From CAYLLD01 sp964425135 (lineage in GTDB: Bacteria; Pseudomonadota; Alphaproteobacteria; Rhodobacterales; Rhodobacteraceae), in contig CAYRKW010000057.1 in assembly GCA_964425135.1 (NCBI GenBank), forward strand, positions 1-20,910: a DNA stretch of 20,910 nt, written 5' to 3'. A program made the position numbers and the translations under genes. Each line of letters starts with the position of its first letter. Position 1 is the stretch's first letter. The notes beneath the pieces were generated by a model that did not search any database, was not told the origin of the DNA, and saw only the letters and a program-made list of their open reading frames with translations. This document shows positions 1-6,980 of the stretch, one piece after another.

Positions 1-295
1 TTGACGCGGCGGAGTCGCTTTTGAAGGCCATTTTGGCTGGTGCGTAGAACGTGTGCCCGTGCTCTTGGCACCGGCAGCACCCACCCCGAGGTCCGTTCGA
101 TGCCCTCGGTTGGCGAGATGAAATACCATCGCGCGCAGGTTCGTTGCTGGAAATGGTCCATCGGACAGATTGCGTGACGCTGCTCATCGCTTAGGGGGTG
201 CGCTCATGTTCCCACCTTGAGGTCCGGGCGCTGTCCGTGCTTGGAGCATGGGCGTTTGTGTTGAAAACTGATGTTGCGCTTACTACTTACTCCTC
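1..295. other. Left-edge region without a convincing gene
   Basis: I see no gene I can defend here. One minus-strand frame is open from an ATG at 127-129 off the left edge (about 43 codons) with no recognisable motif, so it could be the start of a gene lying outside the window or chance. Two imperfect 16-base direct repeats (80-95 and 211-226, core GAGGTCCG, two mismatches) lie in the interval. The right end carries the promoter of the next gene. Confidence 0.4.
261..289 (+). promoter_or_regulatory. Candidate promoter for a leaderless mRNA
   Basis: TTGAAA (261-266) and TACTTA (284-289) are separated by 17 bases, a sigma70-like arrangement. Seven bases past the -10 is position 296, the A of the ATG of the next gene. 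The bases before that ATG (CTTACTCCTC) contain no Shine-Dalgarno sequence. The transcript would therefore begin at or next to the start codon. The motif match is visible; promoter function is inferred. Confidence 0.5.
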
Positions 296-697
296 ATGAA
301 ACGAAGACAATTCCTCTCGACCGGAGTGGCGGCGGCGAGTTTGCCGTTGTTGCCTGTCAGCGCAGCCCCCTTCAGCGGCGCTTCTTATGCGCAACTCTCA
401 GCAGCGGCGGGCAGTTGGGCTTACGCGTCTGTTGGGGCGGTTAAGCGGTTTTTGGGTGTTGATGAGGCTGCGGCGCGGGCGATGATGGCGCGATTGCAAA
501 GCGACGGGGTGATCGGCGCCGTTGGGCCGACGGGATTGGCGCAGGCACCTGCGATGCGGGTGGCTCAGGTCGCGGGGGTGTCTCGGTCTGTTTCGGCGGT
601 GGAGATTGACGGGTCTAAGATTTGCGATGTTGTGTTGGGGGCAGAGGAGGGTTCCTCGGAAGCTCCTGAGGATGATGAAAGCGCCGCGCTGGACTGA
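296..697 (+). CDS. Small Tat-signal-like protein, paralogue of the convergent neighbour
   Basis: This is a 133-residue protein of unknown function. It begins MKRRQFLSTG followed by an Ala/Leu-rich stretch, resembling a twin-arginine (Tat) signal with cleavage near residue 24, so export is plausible. Residues about 30-88 align by eye with the protein encoded on the opposite strand at 565-1065: both share a YA..S...A..W segment, a L.VD...A.A...LQSD core, and a G.AQ motif. The tail after residue 90 is acidic (EGSSEAPEDDES) and unrelated to the paralogue. The last 133 bases overlap the 3' end of that gene in antisense. There is no ribosome binding site before the ATG, consistent with leaderless translation. 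I do not recognise a named family. The paralogue match is the main evidence that it is real. Confidence 0.65.
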   Translation: MKRRQFLSTGVAAASLPLLPVSAAPFSGASYAQLSAAAGSWAYASVGAVKRFLGVDEAAARAMMARLQSDGVIGAVGPTGLAQAPAMRVAQVAGVSRSVSAVEIDGSKICDVVLGAEEGSSEAPEDDESAALD

Positions 698-1065
698 TCT
701 TTCAGCACGTCTTTGATCTTATGCGCCAAATGAGCCGGTTCTTTGGCGACAGCCCCTCCGCTCAGTCCTGATGGCCCGTTGAACCACGGCATCACACACT
801 GCGCCACGCCGTGTGCATCCGGTATCCCAAGAATATTGTCTGATTGAAGTTTCGCGAACACCGCCTGCGCCATGGGCTGATCCACGCTCAGAATATTCTG
901 CATCGCATCGGCGGAAGAGACGCGCCACAGCCGCGCGAAATGGCTGGCTTTGGCGTAGAGCGCGGGTGGGATGGCCGGGGCAGGTATGCCGGAGGCCATG
1001 TGAGGCGGCATGGCGGGCGCTGCCGCCAATGCCGCGAGACTTTTGTTGAACTGACGTCTGTTCAT
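565..1065 (-). CDS. Small Tat-signal-like protein, paralogue of the convergent neighbour
   Basis: This is a 166-residue protein of unknown function. The start is placed at the ATG giving MNRRQFNKSL, because this aligns with the MKRRQFLSTG start of its paralogue; the frame stays open further upstream to 1161. The N-terminus is twin-arginine-like with an Ala/Pro-rich hydrophobic stretch, suggesting export. Residues about 36-95 are the region shared with the plus-strand protein (LYAKAS...LQSD...GVAQ). The C-terminal 70 residues are Ser/Ala/Thr-rich and probably disordered. The last 133 bases overlap the neighbour's 3' end in antisense. It starts 10 bases after the stop of a small membrane protein, but there is no Shine-Dalgarno before the ATG and its own promoter-like element is present. 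No named family is recognised. Confidence 0.65.
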   Translation of the reverse strand: MNRRQFNKSLAALAAAPAMPPHMASGIPAPAIPPALYAKASHFARLWRVSSADAMQNILSVDQPMAQAVFAKLQSDNILGIPDAHGVAQCVMPWFNGPSGLSGGAVAKEPAHLAHKIKDVLKDQSSAALSSSSGASEEPSSAPNTTSQILDPSISTAETDRDTPAT

Positions 1066-1072
1066 GCGCCCA

Positions 1073-1101
1073 AATCTAGGCATCATCCTTGTGCTGTGCA
1101 A
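1073..1101 (-). promoter_or_regulatory. Candidate promoter for a leaderless mRNA (minus strand)
   Basis: Reading the minus strand, TTGCAC (1101-1096) and TAGATT (1078-1073) are 17 bases apart, and seven further bases lead to the ATG at 1065. The expected start of transcription falls at or one base from the ATG, as for the paralogue at 296. The first three bases of the -10 are also the TAG stop of the upstream small membrane gene. No ribosome binding site is present. The function is inferred. Confidence 0.45.
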
Positions 1102-1264
1102 TGCGACGCTCGAACATCGTGCGGACTGCATCGATGCTGCGATCGGTGATGATGAGAACAATTGTCAGGATGTAGAGCGGGATTTCGGCCTCGGATATCA
1201 GGCCATAGCCGTAGTAGATTGCAAATATCAAAGCAAACTCCAGCGCCAAAAAAACGGCGCGCAA
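1076..1264 (-). CDS. Small hypothetical membrane protein
   Basis: This short frame encodes about 62 residues with two strongly hydrophobic stretches (about residues 4-22 and 28-40) and a charged C-terminus (RTMFERRIAQHKDDA), as expected for a two-helix inner-membrane protein. The start is uncertain. TTG at 1264 has GGGGGA nine bases upstream. The frame remains open to 1334, with a CTG at 1300, and an AGGAGG lies at about 1287-1292, so a longer form is possible. Its stop lies 10 bases before the start of the small Tat-like gene. I recognise no family. The hydrophobic pattern and absence of a better frame are the only support. Confidence 0.45.
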   Translation of the reverse strand: MRAVFLALEFALIFAIYYGYGLISEAEIPLYILTIVLIITDRSIDAVRTMFERRIAQHKDDA

Positions 1265-1389
1265 AATCAGTGTTCCCCCAAGGAAACCTCCTTTCTCCAG
1301 ATTTTTGAGATAAGTATAAGCTACTGAAATTAATCAATTTGTTCAAGTTTTTCCTGCCAAGGCATTAATTTGAGCGAAATGCTGCTCTC

Positions 1390-1418
1390 TTGCGGAGCAA
1401 ATGCGGATTGGATAGTTA
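1390..1418 (+). promoter_or_regulatory. Candidate promoter of sseA
   Basis: TTGCGG (1390-1395) and TAGTTA (1413-1418) are spaced by 17 bases, about 30 bases before the sseA ATG. A good Shine-Dalgarno, GAAGGA (1435-1440), follows. The -10 match is weak, so this is a suggestion only. Confidence 0.3.
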
Positions 1419-1446
1419 GGTTTGAGCAGATTTCGAAGGATTTTCC

Positions 1447-2298
1447 ATGGCCGATAGCGACCCGCAGGAGCTTGTTTCAACCTCATGGCTCGCGGATCAT
1501 TTGAGCGCGCCGGATGTGCGCATTTTGGACGCGTCATGGCATATGCCCGCCGAAAATCGCGATGCAAAGGCTGAATATGAGGCGGCGCACATCCCCGGGG
1601 CGCGGTTTTTCGATATTGATGAGATATCGGATGAAAAATCCGATTTGCCCCACATGGCCCCCAGTGTCGAAAAATTCGTGAGCCGGATGCGGGCCATGGG
1701 GATTGGTGATGGGCATCGGGTGATCATCTATGACACGGTGGGGCTGTTTTCCGCACCGCGTGTCTGGTGGCTCTTTCGGCATATGGGAAAGCGCGATGTT
1801 GCGGTGCTCGATGGCGGGTTTCCCAAATGGCAGGCGGAGGGGCATCCGGTTGAAGATATGGCGCCCGACCCGCGCGACCGCCATTTCACAGCATCGCGCG
1901 ATGCAAGCAAGGTGCGGGATGTGACGCAAGTGGCTTTGGCGGTGAAGCTGGGGGATGCACAGATCGTTGATGCGCGCGCGCCCGAGCGGTATCGCGGGGA
2001 AGCGGACGAGCCGCGTGCAGGGCTGCGCGCGGGGCGCATTCCGGGGTCCAAGAACGTGTTTTACAAGGCGCTACTGAATGATGATGGCACCATGAAAGAC
2101 CCGGATGCGATCACAGCGGCATTTGAGGCGGGCGGCGTTGATCTGGGCGCGCCGATTATCACCTCTTGCGGCTCTGGCGTTACCGCAAGCATTCTGGCGC
2201 TTGGCTTGGAGCGGATCGGGCATCGGCGCCATGCGGTCTATGACGGTTCGTGGACGGAATGGGGCGCGTATCCGGATTTGAAGATCGAAACCGGATAG
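1447..2298 (+). CDS. sseA: 3-mercaptopyruvate sulfurtransferase
   Basis: This is a 283-residue two-domain rhodanese-type sulfurtransferase. The family transfers sulfur from 3-mercaptopyruvate to thiol acceptors or cyanide, giving pyruvate, in the cytoplasm. The N-terminal inactive rhodanese domain spans about residues 8-125 (HIPGARFFD, then DGGFPKWQAEG); the catalytic domain spans about 155-280. The active-site loop is CGSGVTA with the persulfide Cys at 241; this loop form is typical of mercaptopyruvate sulfurtransferases rather than thiosulfate enzymes, whose loop is usually CRKGVTA. The length fits the family. The start ATG has GAAGGA six bases upstream. It is transcribed alone, converging on the VOC protein gene. 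Confidence in the family is high; the preferred substrate rests on the loop. Confidence 0.92.
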   Translation: MADSDPQELVSTSWLADHLSAPDVRILDASWHMPAENRDAKAEYEAAHIPGARFFDIDEISDEKSDLPHMAPSVEKFVSRMRAMGIGDGHRVIIYDTVGLFSAPRVWWLFRHMGKRDVAVLDGGFPKWQAEGHPVEDMAPDPRDRHFTASRDASKVRDVTQVALAVKLGDAQIVDARAPERYRGEADEPRAGLRAGRIPGSKNVFYKALLNDDGTMKDPDAITAAFEAGGVDLGAPIITSCGSGVTASILALGLERIGHRRHAVYDGSWTEWGAYPDLKIETG

Positions 2299-2337
2299 GT
2301 GGTTTTGCGCCCGCTGACCAATCGGAGCGCGCTGGTC

Positions 2338-2363
2338 GCGCGCACGACTTAGCGCGCACGACT
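2338..2363. repeat. Short tandem direct repeat, two 12-base copies
   Basis: GCGCGCACGACT occurs twice (2338-2349 and 2352-2363), separated by TA, in the spacer after sseA. It is an exact repeat of 14-base period with no obvious function. Confidence 0.7.
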
Positions 2364-2372
2364 AAAAAAGGT

Positions 2373-2397
2373 GCGCTGCCGCGCGGGCGCGTATTTT
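2373..2397 (+). terminator. Possible weak terminator after sseA
   Basis: GCGC (2373-2376) plus CC (2379-2380) can pair with GG plus GCGC (2385-2390) around a GCGC loop, followed by GTATTTTT. The stem is short with a two-base bulge, so this is tentative. Confidence 0.3.
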
Positions 2398-2423
2398 TCG
2401 AAAGCGAAGTTTGGGTTTTAGTT

Positions 2424-2792
2424 TCAGATATCGGGTGCGAAGGCGCGGCTCGATAACGTGACAGAATTGCCTGACGGGTCTTTGGCATTGGCAAAGCTGT
2501 AGCCGTCAGCCTTATGGATGGGGCCAAATATTAAGCCGTTGGCGGCAGCGGTTTTGATGGCGGTCTCTACATCCTCGATATCGAAGACGAGTTTGATCAG
2601 GGTTTGGCCCATTTTTCGACCCTTTCCGGTGGGATGCAGCATCAGGATCGCGCCGCCTCGTGCGGGGCGCAATTCGATGATGCGATCATCCTCTTTTATG
2701 GCGCACGTAAAGCCGAAGTGCTGGCAATAGAAGTTGACCATCTCGTCCACATGTTTGGTATAGATGATGATGCGGGTGATCGGCGGGGTCAT
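2424..2792 (-). CDS. VOC family (glyoxalase/dioxygenase-fold) protein
   Basis: This is a 122-residue single-chain protein of the vicinal-oxygen-chelate superfamily. The beta-alpha-beta-beta-beta pattern is visible twice: residues near 4-55 (ITRIIIYTKHVDEMVNFYCQ, then RIIELRPARGGAILML) and 70-118 (IKLVFDIEDVETAIKTAAANG, then DPSGNSVTLSS). The C-terminal DPxGN signature is the usual family end. The superfamily includes glyoxalases, extradiol dioxygenases and antibiotic-resistance proteins, and the sequence does not say which reaction applies. I chose the ATG at 2792 over a TTG 24 bases upstream because GGCAGG lies eight bases before it. It is transcribed divergently from the response regulator, with a 71-base gap. 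Confidence 0.82.
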   Translation of the reverse strand: MTPPITRIIIYTKHVDEMVNFYCQHFGFTCAIKEDDRIIELRPARGGAILMLHPTGKGRKMGQTLIKLVFDIEDVETAIKTAAANGLIFGPIHKADGYSFANAKDPSGNSVTLSSRAFAPDI

Positions 2793-2863
2793 AATCTGGG
2801 CCTGCCCTCTTCTCAATCGGTGCGCGTCGCATTAGTCTGGGCGCGTTGCCGGGGGGATATCGA

Positions 2864-3229
2864 TTGGCCAAGCATATCATCATTGTCGAGGATGAGCCAA
2901 ATATCGCGAATGCGCTCAAGTTTATTCTGGAGCGTGACGGCTATGATGTGACCTGCGTGCCTGATGGTGGTGAGGCGGTGTTCGAGATTCAGAACCGCCG
3001 CCCGCAACTGATTGTTCTTGATGTGATGCTGCCCAACCGGACGGGGATCGAGATTTTGCGCGATGTGCGGGCCTCTGGCACTATCGCGAAGACGCCCGTT
3101 TTGATGCTCTCGGCCAAAGGGCAGGCCAAGGATAAGGAACTGGCGCTGGAGACAGGGGCGGATGTCTATATGGTCAAGCCGTTTTCCAACAGCGAGGTGC
3201 TGGCGCAGGTCAAGGCGCTGCTGGCATGA
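2864..3229 (+). CDS. Single-domain response regulator (CheY-like receiver)
   Basis: This is a receiver domain of 121 residues with no output domain. The acidic pair is E9/D10, the phospho-acceptor is D53 (VLDVMLP), the switch Ser is S83 (LSAK) and the conserved Lys is K105 (VKPF). I place the start at TTG 2864, because GGGGGGA lies about six bases upstream and the protein then begins LAKHIIIVEDEP; a TTG at 2846 would add six residues. Its stop overlaps the next gene (ATGA), so it is translationally coupled to the small membrane protein and the symporter-kinase, which is the probable phosphodonor. With no DNA-binding domain, it must act through protein contact or a phosphorelay. Confidence 0.9.
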   Translation: MAKHIIIVEDEPNIANALKFILERDGYDVTCVPDGGEAVFEIQNRRPQLIVLDVMLPNRTGIEILRDVRASGTIAKTPVLMLSAKGQAKDKELALETGADVYMVKPFSNSEVLAQVKALLA

Positions 3230-3474
3230 GCCCCAAGCGCGATCCTGATCTGGCGCGGCGGGCGCTGCGGGCGCGGCGGCGGCGCGACATCGCGGTGATC
3301 CTGCCGCTGCTGGGTCTGTTCCTGTTCCTGTCGCCGGTGATCCGCATCGCGCAGGGACCGAGCACAATCTGGGGCATTCCGCATATCTTCATTTATCTTT
3401 TCGGCGTCTGGTTGATCCTCATCCTTTTGACCCGCCGCCTGTCGCGGCATCTGATCGACGACCCGCGAGAATGA
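3226..3474 (+). CDS. Small two-helix membrane protein of the symporter-kinase operon
   Basis: This 82-residue protein has a very basic N-terminus (residues 1-20, many Arg), a hydrophobic helix at about 21-42, a short loop (GPSTIWGIPH), a second helix at about 51-69 and a basic/acidic tail. By the positive-inside rule both ends should be cytoplasmic. Start and stop each overlap the neighbours by ATGA, so it is expressed in step with the receiver and the symporter-kinase. Small two-helix proteins often accompany sodium:solute symporters (for example YjcH next to ActP), so a role as accessory subunit of the sensor is a reasonable inference. I recognise no named family. Confidence 0.8.
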   Translation: MSPKRDPDLARRALRARRRRDIAVILPLLGLFLFLSPVIRIAQGPSTIWGIPHIFIYLFGVWLILILLTRRLSRHLIDDPRE

Positions 3475-6137
3475 TCAATACCAACCTGCTTGTCGTCGTA
3501 GCGATCACCTATGTGGCAGTGCTCTTTGCAGTGGCGGCGATTGCGGACCGGCAGGTGGCGCGGGGTCAGTTCGGCTGGCTAAAATCGCCGCTGGTCTACA
3601 CGCTGTCGCTGTCGGTCTATTGCACCGCCTGGACGTTTTATGGCGCGGTCGGATCGGCGGTGCGCAACGGGTTGGAGTTTGCGGCGATTTATCTGGGGCC
3701 GACGCTGCTGTTCGTGGGTTGGTTCTGGATATTGCGCAAGCTGGTGCGGATCGGGCGCACGCAGCGGATCACCTCCATCGCCGATCTGATCTCGTCGCGT
3801 TACGGCAAATCAAATACGATGGCGGCGCTGGTGACGCTGCTCGCCGTGATCTCCTCGACGCCTTATATCGCGCTTCAATTGCAGTCGCTGACAATCAGCT
3901 TCTCGACACTTTCGGCTGGCACATCAGCGGCGACGCAAACGGCGACGGCCTTCTGGATTGCGGCAGGGCTGGCGGTGTTCACCATCCTATTTGGCACGCG
4001 CAATGTGGATGCGAACGAGCGGCACCACGGCGTTGTCACAGCGATTGCCTTTGAGGCGATTGTGAAACTCGTGGCGCTTTTGGCAGTGGGGATATTCGTG
4101 GTCTTCTGGCTGGCGGATGGGCCGTCGGATATCTTTGCGCGCGCGCCGGAGAATATGCTCGAAATCAGTACGGTGAGCGGGCCGCGCTGGATTGCGATCA
4201 CCTCGCTTGCGGCTATGGCGATCATCACGCTACCACGGATGTTTCACGTGATGGTCGTCGAAAACGTGGATGAGCGGCATCTGGCAACCGCCGCCTGGGC
4301 CTTCCCGCTTTATATCTTCCTGATTTCGCTGTTTGTGATCCCGATTGCGATCGCTGGGCTATCGACGCTGCCCGAAGGTGCAAATCCGGATATGTTCGTG
4401 CTGACCGTTCCGCTGGCTGCCGAACAGACGGGGCTGGCGCTGCTGGCGTTTCTGGGTGGATTCTCGGCGGCGACATCGATGGTGATTGTCTCTTCAATTG
4501 CGTTGGCAACGATGGTGTCCAACCATATCGTCGTCCCGCTTTGGCTGCGCTATTTCAAGTCGGGGCCGGAAAGTTCGGGCGATGTGCGCGGCATCCTTTT
4601 GACCTCGCGGCGCTTTGCCATCGGGGCAGTGCTGGCGCTGGGGTTTTTCTACTTTCAGGTGACGGGCGGCACGGGCGCACTTGCCTCCATCGGACTGATC
4701 GCATTCACCGGCATGGCGCAATTGGTGCCTGCGCTTTTAGGCGGCATATTCTGGCGCGGTGCCACGCGGCAAGGCGCGATTACGGGGCTTGTGATTGGCG
4801 CGCTGATCTGGGCCTACTGCCTGTTCCTGCCCAGTTTCGAAGGCAAATTCCTGCTTTCGGCCGCGACGATCGCGGAGGGTCCGTTCGGGATTGCCGCGCT
4901 GCGCCCAGAGGCGCTATTTGGTCTGACGGGAATGGATCGGCTGGTGCATGCGCTTTTCTGGTCGCTTGCGCTCAACACGATTTTCTTTGTCGGTATCTCC
5001 CTCATCTCGCAGCCATCCGAGTTGGAGCGGTTGCAAACGGCGCTCTTTGTTGATGCCTATCGGCAGGGCGAGAACGAGCGCCCTCTGGCGTTGGGACGGT
5101 CGGCGACATCTGAGGATCTGTTCACGCTGGGGCAGCGGATTTTGGGTGCGGATGCGGCGTATCGGCTGTTCGCTGATGCTGCGCGGGCACAGGGTAAGCC
5201 GTCCGGTCTTCCAGAGCCGACGCAGGACTTTATCGCCAGCCTTGAGCGGCAATTGTCCGGCTCTGTTGGATCGGCGTCGGCGCATGCGATGATTACGCAA
5301 ATTGCGGGCGGCGGGTCGGTTTCGGTGGATGAGTTGATCGAAATCGCCGATGAGACAGCGCAGATTTTGCAGTATTCCCAGCGATTGGAGGCACAATCGA
5401 AAGAGCTGGAGGATACGGCGAGCAAGCTGCGGGCGGCGAACCTTAAGCTGACGGAACTGGGGGCGCAAAAGGATGCGTTTCTGTCTCAGGTCAGCCACGA
5501 GTTGCGCACGCCGATGACGTCGATCCGGTCATTTACAGAGATTTTGCGCGGCGTGCAGGATATCGAAGGATCGGAGGCGCAGAGATTTTTGTCTATCATC
5601 GGGGCGGAATCCGAGCGGTTGACGCGGCTGCTGGACGAGATTCTCGATCTGTCGTTTCTGGAGAGCGGGCAAATGAAGCTGGAGCGGAGCGCAGTCAAAC
5701 TGTCGGACGTCATCGACCGCGCGCTCCAGAGCGGAACCTCGCCGGATATCGATTTGCCGCTCGGCGTGGCGCGCGATGGGGAGGCGCATGACGCAATGGT
5801 TCTGGCGGAGCCGGACCGGCTGCATCAGGTGTTTATAAACCTCATCACCAATGCGATTAAATACGGCGATCCTGTGCGCCCGATGATCACTGTCTCGGCG
5901 TATCGTGACGGTGGGCGTGTGATCGTCGATGTTGCGGACAACGGGCCGGGTATTCCTGTGGAGGCAGGCGTGCGGGTTTTTGAGAAATTTACCCGCCTTG
6001 ATCCAAGCTCCAAGAGCGGGAGCGCGGGCTTGGGCCTGCCGATCAGCCGCGAGATTATGCGCAATCTGGGCGGCGATCTGACGCTGGTGCCATCGCAAAG
6101 CGGAGCGATGTTCCGGGTGACGCTTGATGCGGCGTGA
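3471..6137 (+). CDS. Sodium:solute symporter-histidine kinase hybrid sensor
   Basis: This 888-residue protein fuses a transporter-like sensor to a kinase, as in CbrA and CrbS. Residues 1 to about 510 form roughly 13 membrane helices of the sodium:solute symporter fold. Residues about 520-580 (DLFTLGQRILGADAAYRLF) resemble the STAC linker of such hybrids, and about 620-668 is a predicted coiled coil. The HisKA domain carries the phospho-acceptor H676 (SHELRTP). The ATP-binding domain has the N-box around residues 785-797 (INLITNAIKYG), G1 with D823 (DNGPGIP), an F-box (FEKF) and G2 (GLGLPISREI). It should sense or import a solute and phosphorylate the receiver encoded two genes upstream. The ligand cannot be read from the sequence. 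There is no attached receiver or PAS domain that I can see. Confidence 0.93.
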   Translation: MINTNLLVVVAITYVAVLFAVAAIADRQVARGQFGWLKSPLVYTLSLSVYCTAWTFYGAVGSAVRNGLEFAAIYLGPTLLFVGWFWILRKLVRIGRTQRITSIADLISSRYGKSNTMAALVTLLAVISSTPYIALQLQSLTISFSTLSAGTSAATQTATAFWIAAGLAVFTILFGTRNVDANERHHGVVTAIAFEAIVKLVALLAVGIFVVFWLADGPSDIFARAPENMLEISTVSGPRWIAITSLAAMAIITLPRMFHVMVVENVDERHLATAAWAFPLYIFLISLFVIPIAIAGLSTLPEGANPDMFVLTVPLAAEQTGLALLAFLGGFSAATSMVIVSSIALATMVSNHIVVPLWLRYFKSGPESSGDVRGILLTSRRFAIGAVLALGFFYFQVTGGTGALASIGLIAFTGMAQLVPALLGGIFWRGATRQGAITGLVIGALIWAYCLFLPSFEGKFLLSAATIAEGPFGIAALRPEALFGLTGMDRLVHALFWSLALNTIFFVGISLISQPSELERLQTALFVDAYRQGENERPLALGRSATSEDLFTLGQRILGADAAYRLFADAARAQGKPSGLPEPTQDFIASLERQLSGSVGSASAHAMITQIAGGGSVSVDELIEIADETAQILQYSQRLEAQSKELEDTASKLRAANLKLTELGAQKDAFLSQVSHELRTPMTSIRSFTEILRGVQDIEGSEAQRFLSIIGAESERLTRLLDEILDLSFLESGQMKLERSAVKLSDVIDRALQSGTSPDIDLPLGVARDGEAHDAMVLAEPDRLHQVFINLITNAIKYGDPVRPMITVSAYRDGGRVIVDVADNGPGIPVEAGVRVFEKFTRLDPSSKSGSAGLGLPISREIMRNLGGDLTLVPSQSGAMFRVTLDAA

Positions 6138-6215
6138 CGGGTGCTGTTGGGGTGTTTTGGCTCACGCTTATCTGAGGTCTTACGGAGCACGTGCGCGCAT
6201 CAATATGTGGACAGA

Positions 6216-6980
6216 TTAAGTGGCTTTATAAACGTCCAGCCAATTCAAAGACTCTTCCGTTGCGCCTGTGGGTCGGTACTCGGCCCCCAGCGGTGCGGTC
6301 CAGCGGAGGTTTGTCAGATTTTGAAAGACATGCGCGAAGTTCAGCTCTCCGTGATCTGGAGCGCCTCTGTCCGGGACGGATGCGAATTGGACGTGACCGA
6401 TGATTGGCATCAGGTTGGCGAGCCGGGTGGTGATGTCGCCTTCGGTGCGGCCGACGTGGTAGCAATCGAACATGAGTTTGAGGTTGTCGCGCGCCACCTC
6501 CTCTATCAAGGTTTTGGCCTGTTCGGTGGTTTGCAGGAAATAGCCCGGTGCGTCGTGGCGGTTGAGGGGTTCGATGAGGATGGTGCGGTCCGGGGCTTTG
6601 TCACAGGCGTAGCGCAGGTTCGCTACAAACGTCGCATGGGCCTGTGCGCCTGAGGCAAACCCGGCCATGACGTGAACGGCGCGCGCGTTGATTGCTTTGG
6701 CGTAGTCGAGCGCTTCGTCGATTGCGGCGCGCGCCCCTGTTTCGCGACCCACCAAGGCGGCAAGTCCGTTTTCGCCTTTGTCCAGATCGCCGCGACGGGT
6801 GTTGAGACCCAACATCGCCAAGCCGGTTTCATCAAGGGCGGCTTTGACGTCCGATGCGGGCACGTCAAAGGGCCAGTGGCATTCGACGGCGTCAAATCCT
6901 GCGATTTTGGCGGCGCGGATGGCGTCGGGCAGGGGAAGCTCTGCCCAGAGGAAGCCAAGGTTGGCTGAGAATCGGGTCAA
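6216..6980 (-). CDS. otnI: 2-oxo-tetronate isomerase (hydroxypyruvate isomerase family)
   Basis: This is a TIM-barrel isomerase of the hydroxypyruvate isomerase family. In the threonate route, OtnI converts 2-oxo-tetronate to 3-oxo-tetronate. Visible motifs are RFSANLGFLW at the N-terminus, FDAVECHWPF on an early strand, the barrel Glu in TILIEPLNRHDAPGYFL, FDCYHVGRTEGD, and IGHVQFASVPDRGAPDHGELNF with a metal-ligand-type Asp/His/Glu pattern. I prefer TTG at 6980, which overlaps the otnC stop and has GGAG eight bases upstream; the protein then begins (M)TRFSANL, as family members do. GTG at 6989 would add three residues. It is the last gene of a four-gene operon. The assignment rests on the family plus the otnK, otnC and ltnD neighbours. 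Confidence 0.88.
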   Translation of the reverse strand: MTRFSANLGFLWAELPLPDAIRAAKIAGFDAVECHWPFDVPASDVKAALDETGLAMLGLNTRRGDLDKGENGLAALVGRETGARAAIDEALDYAKAINARAVHVMAGFASGAQAHATFVANLRYACDKAPDRTILIEPLNRHDAPGYFLQTTEQAKTLIEEVARDNLKLMFDCYHVGRTEGDITTRLANLMPIIGHVQFASVPDRGAPDHGELNFAHVFQNLTNLRWTAPLGAEYRPTGATEESLNWLDVYKAT

